Shown here: positions 26,532-35,367 of the stretch, piece by piece
Layout: every line of letters begins with the position of its first letter
Numbering within the stretch: position 1 is the stretch's first letter
DNA from: Effrenium voratum
Taxonomy: Eukaryota; Sar; Dinophyceae; Suessiales; Symbiodiniaceae
NCBI GenBank assembly: GCA_963377175.1
Contig: CAUJNA010000579.1
Span: forward strand, 1 to 64,000
Length of the DNA: 64,000 nt
Direction of reading: 5' to 3'
Translations under genes and position numbers: made by a program
The notes under the pieces: generated by a model
The model's database searches: none
Seen by the model: the letters and a program-made list of their open reading frames with translations, nothing else
What the model was told of the DNA's origin: nothing

Positions 26532-29500
26532 ATGATGGAGTCAGTCCACCTGTGCACATTCCGTGCCAGGCGATTCACTTGCCGCAACAAATCGAAGCGA
26601 GCAATCCGCGCACCGTACAGCAACTTCATTAGTACGCTAGCGGCATGCGGAGCAAGGTGTCCACGCACGGGCTCCTTCATGGCCAACTCAGGAGTCCCTC
26701 CCCGCTGGTCCGGCGCTGTGGCAGAACCGTCGGTGGGCACAAGATTGTTACACCAATTGCACACGACTGACGGCCCCTCTCTGGCAGGCTTCCGTGAGAC
26801 GTGATTCTTTGTTTCTTCATGCAACTCAGGAGTGACAACCTTATTCAACTTAACGTCGCCCGCCACCTCAAGATAGCGGTCAACACAGGAACGTAGGAAC
26901 TGTTCCATGTCATAGGTCACCGTTGTTACGCGGTGTCCGTTCCCGAGAGTGACATCTCCCTTGCTTTGGTTACAACCAAGGTACATGTCAAGTCCAGTCG
27001 CGGGCTCAATCTTCAAACGTGTTCGTAGCATGCTCCATCCCTGGGCAAGGTTCTTTTGCGGCCCTGCCATTTTGAAGTCATCCACATACACAACCAGAAC
27101 AAGCTGGAGCTTTTCATGAATGTACACTGACGGCCATTCCTCACCGATGGGTTCAAAACCAACGGCGCGCACCGATTCATCACAGTGCTGCTCCCAGAAT
27201 GTTCCCGCATCTGGGTGTCCATACAGCGCCTTCCTCAATGGGACGACTGGTCTTCTGTATTTAACCCAATTGCATTCACTTGGCACGGCCTCTGGTGGCA
27301 ATTCAATCCAACATGGCGTGCCTCTCAGTGTGGCCTGGATGTACGCTTGAACAGCGTCGGCCATCTGCACATCCCAACCATCATGACAACCCAAAAAATC
27401 CGCCCAACGCGAGGCCTCAAACGAAGCAGGAGAGTTCCCCAAATCTTGAAACATCGCAGCTTCAAAGCTTTGATTCTTCACTTGGTTCCCCAGCAACACG
27501 CCTCTACCCTTGAACTTCCTCTTAGGATCACCAACAGGCAACTGTGAGTGCTTTTCAACACAAATACCATGTGCGCGAGCCATGTGTATCTCTTCCCCTT
27601 TCGCTTTTGCCTCCTTGGCCACAGCGTCATATTCCCGCACTGCGCCAAGGTCGAAGACGCCCTGGTCGATTAATCCCGACCATTCTTTCTTCATTGACGC
27701 CAACGCGTCAGGGTTGGTCAGCATTTCTTTCCGGCCAACCGGTCTAGACACTAAAGCGTCGAAGAATCGTACAACTTTTGCGGCTTTCTCTCTGTGTTGT
27801 ATTTTCTCAGAAGCCACGCACGGCATCGATGGGTATTTCTTGGCTTCACCATTTTCCCCTATCGCGGGCAACGCGAGTGGCACTTTTCCAGAAACTACCT
27901 CAGCAGATTCCTCCCATTCATACCAGGTAAAATCCATCGATGCGTCGACCGTAGGATCTGTCCCCGATGTCGTCTCAGCTTCGTCTTTCTGACGCTCTAT
28001 GACTGATGCAACTGCCTTCGTCCAATTTGGAGTCGACCTCGATCGCTCCTCAGACTTGAACTTCCAGGCGTAAATTACTACCAGACACGAGAATTCTTTC
28101 TCAAGCTGAACGTTGCGTCTCATGACGTCTTGGGATTGCTTGGAATCCATGAGAACAACCACTCCGTCAACAGGATTTACAACTATCCTGACCCAATCAA
28201 GCTCAGCCATCCCATCCAGTGGGTTCTTGATCTTTGAAATGTTCTTCCGCAACCCCCAATTGTACTGCCATTCAACTCCACCCCAGCGGCTTCGAAGCAT
28301 TGCTCGAATTCTCTTACCACCGGGCATCTGCAATGTCTGTGCCTCAGCCGGCGCAGAAACCTCAGATTCCTTACTTTTGGGGTCGTCTTTCTTCTTCTTG
28401 CCACCACCCTTCACCTCGGCCTTTTCTTCCTTGGTGTAGTATTTACTCATCATTTTCCATTCATCGGGAGTGTATTCTGGAGGTCTCGACGTCTTCATTA
28501 ACCTGAAGCCATCCTTCCCGACAGGATATGGTCTTCCGGCCTTATCGATCTTAACCTCCTTGCCATCATCGTTGACGTACGTGATGCCATCCCCAGGTAG
28601 TCCAGCTGACACATGCGGAAGTTCGGGCTTCGTAACTTCGTCGTCGCCCTTGGCATGTCCGTCCCCTTTTCCTTTCGATGAGCTTGGTCTAGCATCCTCT
28701 TCTTCTACGAGGTCCCCCCGACCTCCGACAAGTACTTCCGGACCATCGTCAAGCAGCAGACCAGCGATCTGATCGACCTGGTCGTCGAGCAGTCGCTTCT
28801 CGTCACTCTGCAATAACTCGGGCTCGTAGTCCTCATCTTCGATCAGGCGGTCACGTGCGTCCAGACCGATTGCATCGACAGACATCTCAATCCCCTCCAA
28901 AGTCTCGTTGGCAGCCTTGTACTTGTGTTGTGTTGGGAATGTTAGAGGTGATTTGAGAATCATCCTCTCTGTCTGATGTGGCATTCTCAATCGAGGTGGA
29001 ACCTTTGCCTTCTTGATGTTCAACTCTGCACCTGCAAACGCAGTGAGGGCCCAAGCCCGATACTTGCTTGCCCAATGCATCCCGGTGCTCAACACATATC
29101 CAGCGAATATACCAGTTTCCCCTCTTGGTTCGAATTTCTCCCTCTTCTCCCCTCGTGCTTCACTCGGCTTGAAGTCTACTAACGCACCAAAAGGTATCTT
29201 CTCGCCTTTGAACTCCTCGCCATGCAGCCTCATCCAGGCGCTCGATCCATTCACTTCTTCAATGTTCATAAGATGGCACAGTGTGGTGATGGCCTGCACC
29301 CAGTAGCACGTGGGTAGACCGGCATGTACAAGACAAGCCGAAGTCTGGTCAATGATGAATTGGTTTGTTCTTTCAGCAAGGGAATTATTCTGCGGTCGTC
29401 CAGGCAGCGATAGGTCGTGGTTCAGCTTCAGCTCCACGCATGCATTGATCAGTTCCGGGCCATCATCCGAGTATACCTGCTTGATCTTCCTCCTCCCGCA

Positions 29501-30091
29501 GAAGTGCTTGATGGCCCTGACGACGGAGTCAGTGTCTCTTCTCGCAGTTGGATAAGCCATGATAATTCCGGTATATATGTCCCGAATAATGAGCGCATAC
29601 CTGCCTTCCACTTCATGATCTCCTGATGCCGTCACAAAGTCGAACGTCACCAGGTCCCCGAACATCTTTACCTCCCTCTTGAAGGCCCCCGTTCGTGATC
29701 TGAAGTGTCTCATCTTTGCCTTGACGCATGACTCGCAGAAAGGGTTTCGATACCTGTGTGTAAGCAAATGAGCAATGGAGTCGGCGTCCCTCTTGAGGAC
29801 TCCCACTTTCCTCTTTATTGATGATCCTTCGTACACATCAACTTCGATTCCGGCATCTGGATCATCCTCATCAACCTCTTCCTCGTCAGCTTCGGCATCA
29901 CCATGTCGACGCGGGACTGGCCCAACGTCTACAGGTACTTCCTCAGCTACGGGAGGCGGACGTACCGGACCGGCTCCTCCGTGGTCCGAAGTCGAACGCA
30001 CCATCATGGCGCTCACCCTCGACCTCTGCGGATTCACCGACAGCGGCCGGTGTGACCTCGTTGTCATCGTCGCCATCCTGATCTGCCTCAT
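26528..30091 (-). CDS. Copia integrase and reverse transcriptase
   Basis: The HHCC zinc motif is at residues 108-122 (H108, H112, C119, C122). The integrase core has D151 (TFDF), D209 (YSDDGPE) and E240 (LAERTNQ), with 30 residues between the last two instead of the usual 35. The copia G-Y/F block is GIFAGYV (327-333). A long acidic/Lys linker (residues 400-560) follows. Reverse transcriptase includes QAYIQATL, PLRKALYG and YVDD (1002-1005). The catalytic residues are intact. The first 50 codons overlap the gag-protease frame, and good coding starts at about residue 54 (VDVGPVPRRH), so a frame change near 29950 links the two. Confidence 0.9.
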   Translation of the reverse strand: MRQIRMATMTTRSHRPLSVNPQRSRVSAMMVRSTSDHGGAGPVRPPPVAEEVPVDVGPVPRRHGDAEADEEEVDEDDPDAGIEVDVYEGSSIKRKVGVLKRDADSIAHLLTHRYRNPFCESCVKAKMRHFRSRTGAFKREVKMFGDLVTFDFVTASGDHEVEGRYALIIRDIYTGIIMAYPTARRDTDSVVRAIKHFCGRRKIKQVYSDDGPELINACVELKLNHDLSLPGRPQNNSLAERTNQFIIDQTSACLVHAGLPTCYWVQAITTLCHLMNIEEVNGSSAWMRLHGEEFKGEKIPFGALVDFKPSEARGEKREKFEPRGETGIFAGYVLSTGMHWASKYRAWALTAFAGAELNIKKAKVPPRLRMPHQTERMILKSPLTFPTQHKYKAANETLEGIEMSVDAIGLDARDRLIEDEDYEPELLQSDEKRLLDDQVDQIAGLLLDDGPEVLVGGRGDLVEEEDARPSSSKGKGDGHAKGDDEVTKPELPHVSAGLPGDGITYVNDDGKEVKIDKAGRPYPVGKDGFRLMKTSRPPEYTPDEWKMMSKYYTKEEKAEVKGGGKKKKDDPKSKESEVSAPAEAQTLQMPGGKRIRAMLRSRWGGVEWQYNWGLRKNISKIKNPLDGMAELDWVRIVVNPVDGVVVLMDSKQSQDVMRRNVQLEKEFSCLVVIYAWKFKSEERSRSTPNWTKAVASVIERQKDEAETTSGTDPTVDASMDFTWYEWEESAEVVSGKVPLALPAIGENGEAKKYPSMPCVASEKIQHREKAAKVVRFFDALVSRPVGRKEMLTNPDALASMKKEWSGLIDQGVFDLGAVREYDAVAKEAKAKGEEIHMARAHGICVEKHSQLPVGDPKRKFKGRGVLLGNQVKNQSFEAAMFQDLGNSPASFEASRWADFLGCHDGWDVQMADAVQAYIQATLRGTPCWIELPPEAVPSECNWVKYRRPVVPLRKALYGHPDAGTFWEQHCDESVRAVGFEPIGEEWPSVYIHEKLQLVLVVYVDDFKMAGPQKNLAQGWSMLRTRLKIEPATGLDMYLGCNQSKGDVTLGNGHRVTTVTYDMEQFLRSCVDRYLEVAGDVKLNKVVTPELHEETKNHVSRKPAREGPSVVCNWCNNLVPTDGSATAPDQRGGTPELAMKEPVRGHLAPHAASVLMKLLYGARIARFDLLRQVNRLARNVHRWTDSII

Positions 30092-31529
30092 CGTTCGTTA
30101 CCATTGCCAATACTTCCGAAAAGTGCTCCTTGAGGTCATCTATCGTAGGGCGATGCCTGTTACTCCGAAGCTTACCATCACTCACGAGGTATGGGATGTC
30201 GTCCTTGACTTGTAAGTGTACGAATCCCTGCTTTGGTGTAACCATGAAAAGTAGTTTACCAGGCATCCAGTGAAATGCATAACCCATCTTCATGCACCTC
30301 CTCCCTACTGACAACACTGTGGGTGTCTCGTCCAACACGTGCGGCTCGACAGTCTCGTCCAACTCGTCCACGACTATCTTGGCCACGTCGGATGTGGAAG
30401 TGGAACCATTTGCGGTCTGGAACACAATCTCAACATCGTCCTTTACGATATCGACACCCAGGCTCTTTGCCTTAGCCCGTCCGATGAGATCATGACCACA
30501 TCCGGTGTTCATCAACCATTTCACCCGTTTGCTGATGCACGTTGACATTGCGAACACATTCTTCGGCAAACCATGCTGTTTCTTCCAGTCGACGGCCGGT
30601 TCCTTGATCTCGTCCTTGTTCCGATCATATTCGAACATTATGGAGCTCTCCTTTGTCACCGGGAAGTAGTGTTTCTTGTATATGTCGTCCACCACCTGTC
30701 TCAGTATCCTTGCTCTTATCAATGATCGTTGGACCTGATTGGCTGATAATTCTCGATGATCACTGCTCTTGAACTTCTTCTCGTCGACGTACACGTACTG
30801 ATAAGGCTCATTCTCATTGTCCTCATAGCCGTACCACTCCCCTTTTCGTTCCCATTGCCTTCTCTCGTCTTCGAGATAGGTGATCTCCCCATTCTCGTCG
30901 ACATCGAGTACTTCCTTGAACCATACCATTTTCTCAGGGATCTCGGACTCGCCAGACCATCTTGATGATTCGCTCATTGCGTCGTCATCATGCTCGTGGT
31001 AGACAGTCTCGGCTTCATTCGGTTCGACATGGTCAACGTCCTTCTTGAAGCTGACCTTTCCCGCAAGAGCCGATTGCTTCAAGACTATCGCAGGCATCGC
31101 GATGGCCCTTCTTGCAATAGCTGGCGCTGCGGCTTTGGCGGCAGCCTTCGACTTGGCCTGTGCCTTGTCACTTGACGTTGCCGGAGCTGAATTGTTCTTG
31201 ATGAGCTCGTGCCTGTACTTGCAAGCACTCCCCTTGTCGCACTTTCCCTTCTGGAACGCGAAGCATGCTCCATCATCCCTCTTTGGCGATGGTGATCTGG
31301 ATTTGGACTTACCTTTTCCTTTTCCTTTGGACATGTTCTCCAGCTTATGCTCCGTCTTCTTGCTGTGGGAAAATGTGCATTCATTCCCTTTTACGCATCC
31401 CTTCGCTGACTTGAAGTGATACCAACATGGGTTATCTTTACTTCCGCCCGGACTCCTGCCTCTGTCGCTGGCACCGTCGGATTTGCCGTTCTTGCCAGCG
31501 TGACCCTTTGCTTTGGCCTTTGGGAGCAT
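29943..31529 (-). CDS. Gag C-terminus with two CCCH zinc fingers, plus aspartic protease with Asp-to-Asn change
   Basis: Two CCCH fingers lie at residues 35-55 (C-x9-C-x5-C-x3-H) and 89-107 (C-x7-C-x5-C-x3-H), separated by a KGKGKGKSKS linker; these would bind RNA. The protease signature reads WLMNTGCGHDLIG: the residue expected to be catalytic Asp (DTG) is Asn341 (codon AAC at 30509-30507, one transition from GAC). VLSVGRRCMKMGYAFHW fits the second part of a retropepsin fold. Protease activity is therefore doubtful in this copy. Upstream, gag continues in another frame from 31999; the shift is near 31530. Downstream, the frame is left near 29950. Confidence 0.8.
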   Translation of the reverse strand: MLPKAKAKGHAGKNGKSDGASDRGRSPGGSKDNPCWYHFKSAKGCVKGNECTFSHSKKTEHKLENMSKGKGKGKSKSRSPSPKRDDGACFAFQKGKCDKGSACKYRHELIKNNSAPATSSDKAQAKSKAAAKAAAPAIARRAIAMPAIVLKQSALAGKVSFKKDVDHVEPNEAETVYHEHDDDAMSESSRWSGESEIPEKMVWFKEVLDVDENGEITYLEDERRQWERKGEWYGYEDNENEPYQYVYVDEKKFKSSDHRELSANQVQRSLIRARILRQVVDDIYKKHYFPVTKESSIMFEYDRNKDEIKEPAVDWKKQHGLPKNVFAMSTCISKRVKWLMNTGCGHDLIGRAKAKSLGVDIVKDDVEIVFQTANGSTSTSDVAKIVVDELDETVEPHVLDETPTVLSVGRRCMKMGYAFHWMPGKLLFMVTPKQGFVHLQVKDDIPYLVSDGKLRSNRHRPTIDDLKEHFSEVLAMVTNDEADQDGDDDNEVTPAAVGESAEVEGERHDGAFDFGPRRSRSGTSASRS

Positions 31530-31999
31530 CGGAGCAGCATCAGGTCCATTGGGTTTCCCCTTCTTGCCTTTGCCACCCTGATTCTCCTGTTTGCCAGTAC
31601 CGGGGCTGCATCTCTGCCGCCCGACTTCATCATCGACTTGACCGATTTCTCCTTCATGTCAAGCATCAGGTCCTCCCGATCCGCCTTGATCTGATGGTCG
31701 ATCAATGCCAACAAGAATTCGTACGTCTTTTGAGGATGCTTGTCCGGCAATCTATGGTAGGCGTTGAGGCCGAATTCCATCTTCTTGCTCCCTTTGATCT
31801 TCCTGTAGAGAATATCTCTGAGAGCCAACTTGCTGGGTCTGTCTTCGTTCCTCATCTTTAGCAACAAATCATACCACTTGTTCCTGAATATGACCAAATT
31901 CTTGTCTCCAGGGAAGTCAAGGTTGAATAGGTGCTCGATGTGGTAGACGAGATCCGTTCGATCAGACGTCCTGAATGATTGCATAACCAATGCCACCAA
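31391..31999 (-). CDS. Gag capsid-like segment
   Basis: Same frame as the preceding gag block but separated from it by a single in-frame TGA near 32006. LVYHIEHLFNLDFPGDKNLV, then WYDLLLKMRNE and LRDILYRKIKGS, fits the helical core of copia Gag (UBN2-like, inferred). The last about 45 codons (after RIRVAKARRG) look non-coding, and the proper reading passes to the CCCH block through a shift near 31530. Confidence 0.65.
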   Translation of the reverse strand: MVALVMQSFRTSDRTDLVYHIEHLFNLDFPGDKNLVIFRNKWYDLLLKMRNEDRPSKLALRDILYRKIKGSKKMEFGLNAYHRLPDKHPQKTYEFLLALIDHQIKADREDLMLDMKEKSVKSMMKSGGRDAAPVLANRRIRVAKARRGNPMDLMLLRCSQRPKQRVTLARTANPTVPATEAGVRAEVKITHVGITSSQRRDA

Positions 32000-32005
32000 C
32001 TCTCG

Positions 32006-33371
32006 TCACTTCACGATCACCCCTTGTTGATGTCGTAGTTCCGAATGTCGCGTAGCGTCGAGGTACACGTCTTTGGCTTCGTCAGGTGCTTGTTTCAACA
32101 TGTTCTGCATACCCATGGCCATTTTGATATCTATCGTAGCGAATCTGTCGCCGCCGGAGTCGCTCAGCAGGTCTAGGTCTGGGTTTAACCCAAGAGCCTG
32201 TTCCAACCATTTCGTCCATGTGTCAGTATCTGGATCTGCGCATGCGCTCAGAACATTCATCAGCAATTGCATCTTCCAGTTATCGAGTTGATGGATCTTT
32301 GGCCAAGCAGGAATAGACACCCTCTCTGCTTCTTTCCTCGAAATCCTCGGCCTTTCGTTCTTGATTTCTCGATCATCCCTCGATCTCCTGCGCCTTCTGT
32401 GTGTCCGATTGTCATCTTCTTCTTCTTCCTCTTCCTCGTCTTCTTCATCCTCTTCGTCGTCGTCATCTTCGTCCTCGTCATCGGGTGGATCGTCCGGAGG
32501 TCCTCCTCCGCCACCTGTGAGGCTCAACCGACGTCGACCTGCCCCTTGTCTATTTCGATTGGGCGAGAATCCACCGTAATCCAATGGGGGTGTAGTACCG
32601 TTGTTTCCACCTCCATCACCACCACCAGTTGTAGTAGCGGATTGTGGGACATGCCCAACAACCCCTTGCATCTGGGATAGGTGTAGAATCGAACCTGGCA
32701 TTAGTGATGAATTAGGGATCGAATTCGATGATGATGACGGGAACAACCCAGTCATCCTCTTGTCTACCCTAGTTGAATTAGCTTGGGGTCCTCCCTCAGC
32801 GCGTTTCACTACTGCTCGTTCACGATGTCCATCTTTACTGCTGGAGGCTTCCTGTGTCTCCAGCTTCTTGTGTGCTCGTAGTTCCTCATTGTCAGCATCG
32901 AGTTGACGAACAAAACTCTCTTCTTGCTTGAGCGTCGCCTCCCGATCCTTCAGTTGTCCCTGAAGTTCACGCATCTCCTCGAGGTACTCATCATACACTC
33001 CTTTGGCTGTCAATCTCCAGTATTCGGCCTCCTTCGACTTTTTGTCCATCATGCACCGCTCTTCTTGTTTTGCTTCTCTGACCTGGGCTAACTCCAAGAT
33101 CGCGTCTTGACGATGACCACCCTCGATAGCAATCATCTGGTCCTTCTTCAACACGTCGGATTCGTACTGTTTGACGATCTCTTCCTTCTCGCGAAGTAAG
33201 CACTCTGCTCTCTTCGATTCTTGCTCCGCGAATGTTGTAACGTCGTTCAGTCTCACCATCAGCTGCTCCCTGGAGTCCTCCATAGAGTATGTCTCGGGGC
33301 GTTTGACGAGTGCGTGCTCCAACTGTGATCTTAGACTTTGGACCATCTCCTCCTCGTTGAACTTCTCGATG
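32006..33371 (-). CDS. Gag N-terminal and middle part (coiled coil, acidic run)
   Basis: From about IEKFNEEEMVQSLRSQLEHA at the truncated 5' end: a long coiled coil (Glu/Lys/Leu-rich, residues to about 200), a Gly/Ser/Thr linker, a run of Asp and Glu (EDEDDDDEEDEEDEEEEEEE), an Arg cluster (HRRRRRSRDDR), then PAWPKIHQLDNWKMQLLMNV, which opens the capsid-like region. The stop at 32006 is a TGA directly followed in frame by the rest of gag, so it is a nonsense mutation or a readthrough site. The first 15 codons beyond 33371 belong to a dispersed repeat, not to gag. The real N-terminus is on the plus strand at 38970-39780. Confidence 0.75.
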
Positions 33372-33570
33372 GGGGCTCGCCTTGCAGAAGCAAAGGCAGC
33401 TACGGGGCAAATTGCCAAACCGCATATCGAGGGGTCGGTGTAGCGCAGGCACGGGCTCTCTGCAGCACTTTAGCTCTCGGATTCTTCGCAGGACGAGGTT
33501 GTGTCCTGGACGGACAAGTGTCAGAAGCCCCTCAGCTGCATCCAAACCCCGTTTGGAGAATCCCCTCTAC
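33372..33570 (-). repeat. Dispersed repeat family, copy A
   Basis: Starts with GCTCGCCTTGCAGAA exactly where the gag sequence stops. On the minus strand it encodes LVRPGHNLVLRRIRELKCC, a peptide kept in other copies. Same orientation as copies D and E. Confidence 0.65.
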
Positions 33571-33639
33571 AGAGAGAGGCGCGCTCTTGTCTGTTCGCGC
33601 TCGCACGCACCTCGCTTCCCACCAAAGCCGCGCAGCCGG

Positions 33640-34081
33640 TGAACGCCTATGACCTCAATTCGCAGCTCTGGGGCATGTGCACCCGCACATGGCTGGCGCT
33701 GTGGCTGGTCTGCAAAAGATCAGGACGCCGCTCATCGCAAAACCCGGCTCAGCTCCATGCCATTCCAAATCGTGGGTGAGCTTGATCGGGTTGATGACCG
33801 TGGCAACAAGCTGCAGCCCAACATCCCCGATATTTGGCGCACCGCCGTGAGGCCGGACAAGCCAGAGCCTGCTGTTCTCCGTCTCAGTGCGGTACGAGGT
33901 AACGATGACTCCCGACGCAATCTTGAAAGCTATCCGGAAGAACCGGGTTATCCTCGGTGCGGGGCATGCAAAGCACAGTCCCGTAAATTAACTGCAGTTG
34001 CGCTGGGTGGCACCTGCTTTCCATTGCACGCAGGCAGTCACTGATGACGTCATAGATCCGAACATCCAACTGAGCCAAAAC
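33640..34081 (-). CDS. Exons of an uncharacterised protein
   Basis: Minus-strand block 34078-33935 (VRIYDVISDCLRAMESRCHP) continues, after a frame change that is probably a short intron near 33920, into 33905-33660 (AFKIASGVIVTSYRTETENS, then RLWLVRPHGGAPNIGDVGLQ and NPIKLTHDLEWHGAEPGFAM). The second block has strong protein character but no Met start, so it is easy to miss. No family recognised. It may belong to the host-gene neighbourhood relocated by the inversion. Confidence 0.5.
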
Positions 34082-34229
34082 CTGATCCGGTGCTCTACAT
34101 GGAGCATGGTGGATATAGTGCTTTTCAGGTTCGTTTGAGTATGCCTAGTCCGGGATCGAAGGCTTGAGGAATTGTTAAGCGAAACATCTGACGAAGGCAC
34201 TCTTGGCACTGCCCATGTCCTCTCTCTTT

Positions 34230-34392
34230 AGAGGCCATTCCCGAAACGGATTCTATTGCACCTGGGAGGGTTCTGACACTCGTCCGTCCAGGAAACGACC
34301 TTGTCCTGCAAAGGATTCGAAATCTAAAATGCTGCGCGCAGGCGTGTGGCTGCAACAAAACGACCCCTAGATACGCTTGCAATTTGCCTCCA
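34230..34392 (-). repeat. Dispersed repeat family, copy B
   Basis: GTCCGTCCAGGAAACGACCT and GCAGGCGTGTGGCTGCAACA are shared with copy C; the plus strand encodes LVRPGNDLVLQRIRNLKCC. Inverted relative to copy E about 130 bp away, so B and E can pair into a long hairpin. Confidence 0.65.
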
Positions 34393-34511
34393 GGTTGCAT
34401 TCAAGCAAGCCGAGCTTTGCAAGGCTAAGAAAAAATGAAAAAAAGGAAAGAAAGGGGTCCCCAAAAAAAAGGGTCCAAAACAAAAGGGAAAAGGGGTTTC
34501 CTTTGGCAAAC

Positions 34512-34640
34512 CTCGGCCTTGTGGAGGCAAATTGCAGCGCATGTGTAGGGGTCGTTTTGCTGCAGCCACACGCCTGCACGCAGATTCCTTCGCAGGACAC
34601 CCACATCAAATAGAATCCGTTTCGGGAATGGCCTCTAAAG
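34512..34640 (+). repeat. Dispersed repeat family, copy E
   Basis: Reverse complement of copy B apart from an internal deletion (AAATTGCAGCGCATG... to ...CCGTTTCGGGAATGGCCTCT). The spacer 34430-34500 is A/G-rich. Confidence 0.65.
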
Positions 34641-35367
34641 AAATACTGTGATGGTGAACAGCTTGTTCACTCCGGCTTCGGATGCGGTGTTGTCCATTGC
34701 TGCTGGGCTTCCTGGAGTTCCCAGGTTTCCGCGAACCAGGAAACGGATCGGCTGGAAATGAACCAGCCACCGATGCCCACTTTGGCGCCTTCCGACCGAT
34801 GCCGAACGGCCCAACACGGAAAAAACCGAGCTGCTACTGCATCGGGGCAATGCTGTTGGCTCCGAAAGCACGGTCAGCCACATGGCTCTCGCCAGAGGTT
34901 GCAGAAAAAGAAGTGCACACTTGGCACACGTTTGGCAGCACTCCCCAGCGCACTCCCAGCACACTCCCCCGGCACACCCCTCTTTCAGAAGGCACTCCTC
35001 CAGCACTCAACACACTTTTCTTGTTTCGAAGCCTTGCTACATGTGCGTCAACCCGCAGAGCTGTATACTGCACACTACAAGTGTCAAATCTACAGTGGGA
35101 GTGTGGCTGCATGGGTTGGTCCATATAGCAAATATATGTGGGGAGTGTGGAGGCTCCGTGGGATATAGGCTTGAACTGTTTCTTGCCCGACCTCAGACCC
35201 GTGATGGAGTCACTGTTGTGGGAAGCCAGCCCAGCTGAGGCACTCGGCTCGGAAACCTCCCATTTGCCTCATCACCGACAAGCAGGCCACGTGCTGAGCT
35301 GCATCCCGTTCGCTCAAACAACCCCGGAGTGGGCGAAGACTGCAGCGCTGAATCTCCATCTTAGACT
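34641..35367. other. No gene recognised
   Basis: Contains a short CACTCCC/AGCACTC-type repetitive stretch (34935-35010), which gives a spurious Cys-rich frame on the minus strand. Confidence 0.4.

Larger units (their letters stand above)
17588..29924. repeat. Dispersed 12-mer GGGACT(A/G)GCCCA, seven exact copies
   Basis: Copies at 17588, 19249, 22785, 24323, 24359, 24395 and 29913, all in the same orientation within the retroelement. Three form the 36-bp array; four stand alone. Depending on frame they encode WASP, GLVP or GPVP. I saw none outside the element. Confidence 0.65.
16650..33371 (-). mobile_element. Main part of an about 18-kb Ty1/copia-like LTR retrotransposon (5' end missing here)
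   Basis: Minus-strand order: gag (from about 33371), CCCH zinc fingers and protease, integrase, reverse transcriptase, RNase H (to about 26 kb), about 8 kb of extra coding sequence, polypurine tract, 3' LTR. Integrase before reverse transcriptase is the copia order. The missing 5' LTR and gag start are at 38522-39780 in the opposite direction, and both ends carry ATTGT. Total original length is about 17.98 kb, very long for copia. The internal frames are broken in at least eight places. Confidence 0.85.

Noticed and set aside
32267..32680. Plus-strand frames with Ser or Phe runs opposite gag
   Set aside because: Antisense shadow of the Asp/Glu run of gag.
34641..35006. Cys-rich minus-strand peptide (toxin-like spacing)
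   Set aside because: Caused by a short CACTCCC/AGCACTC repeat; no signal peptide and no constraint visible.
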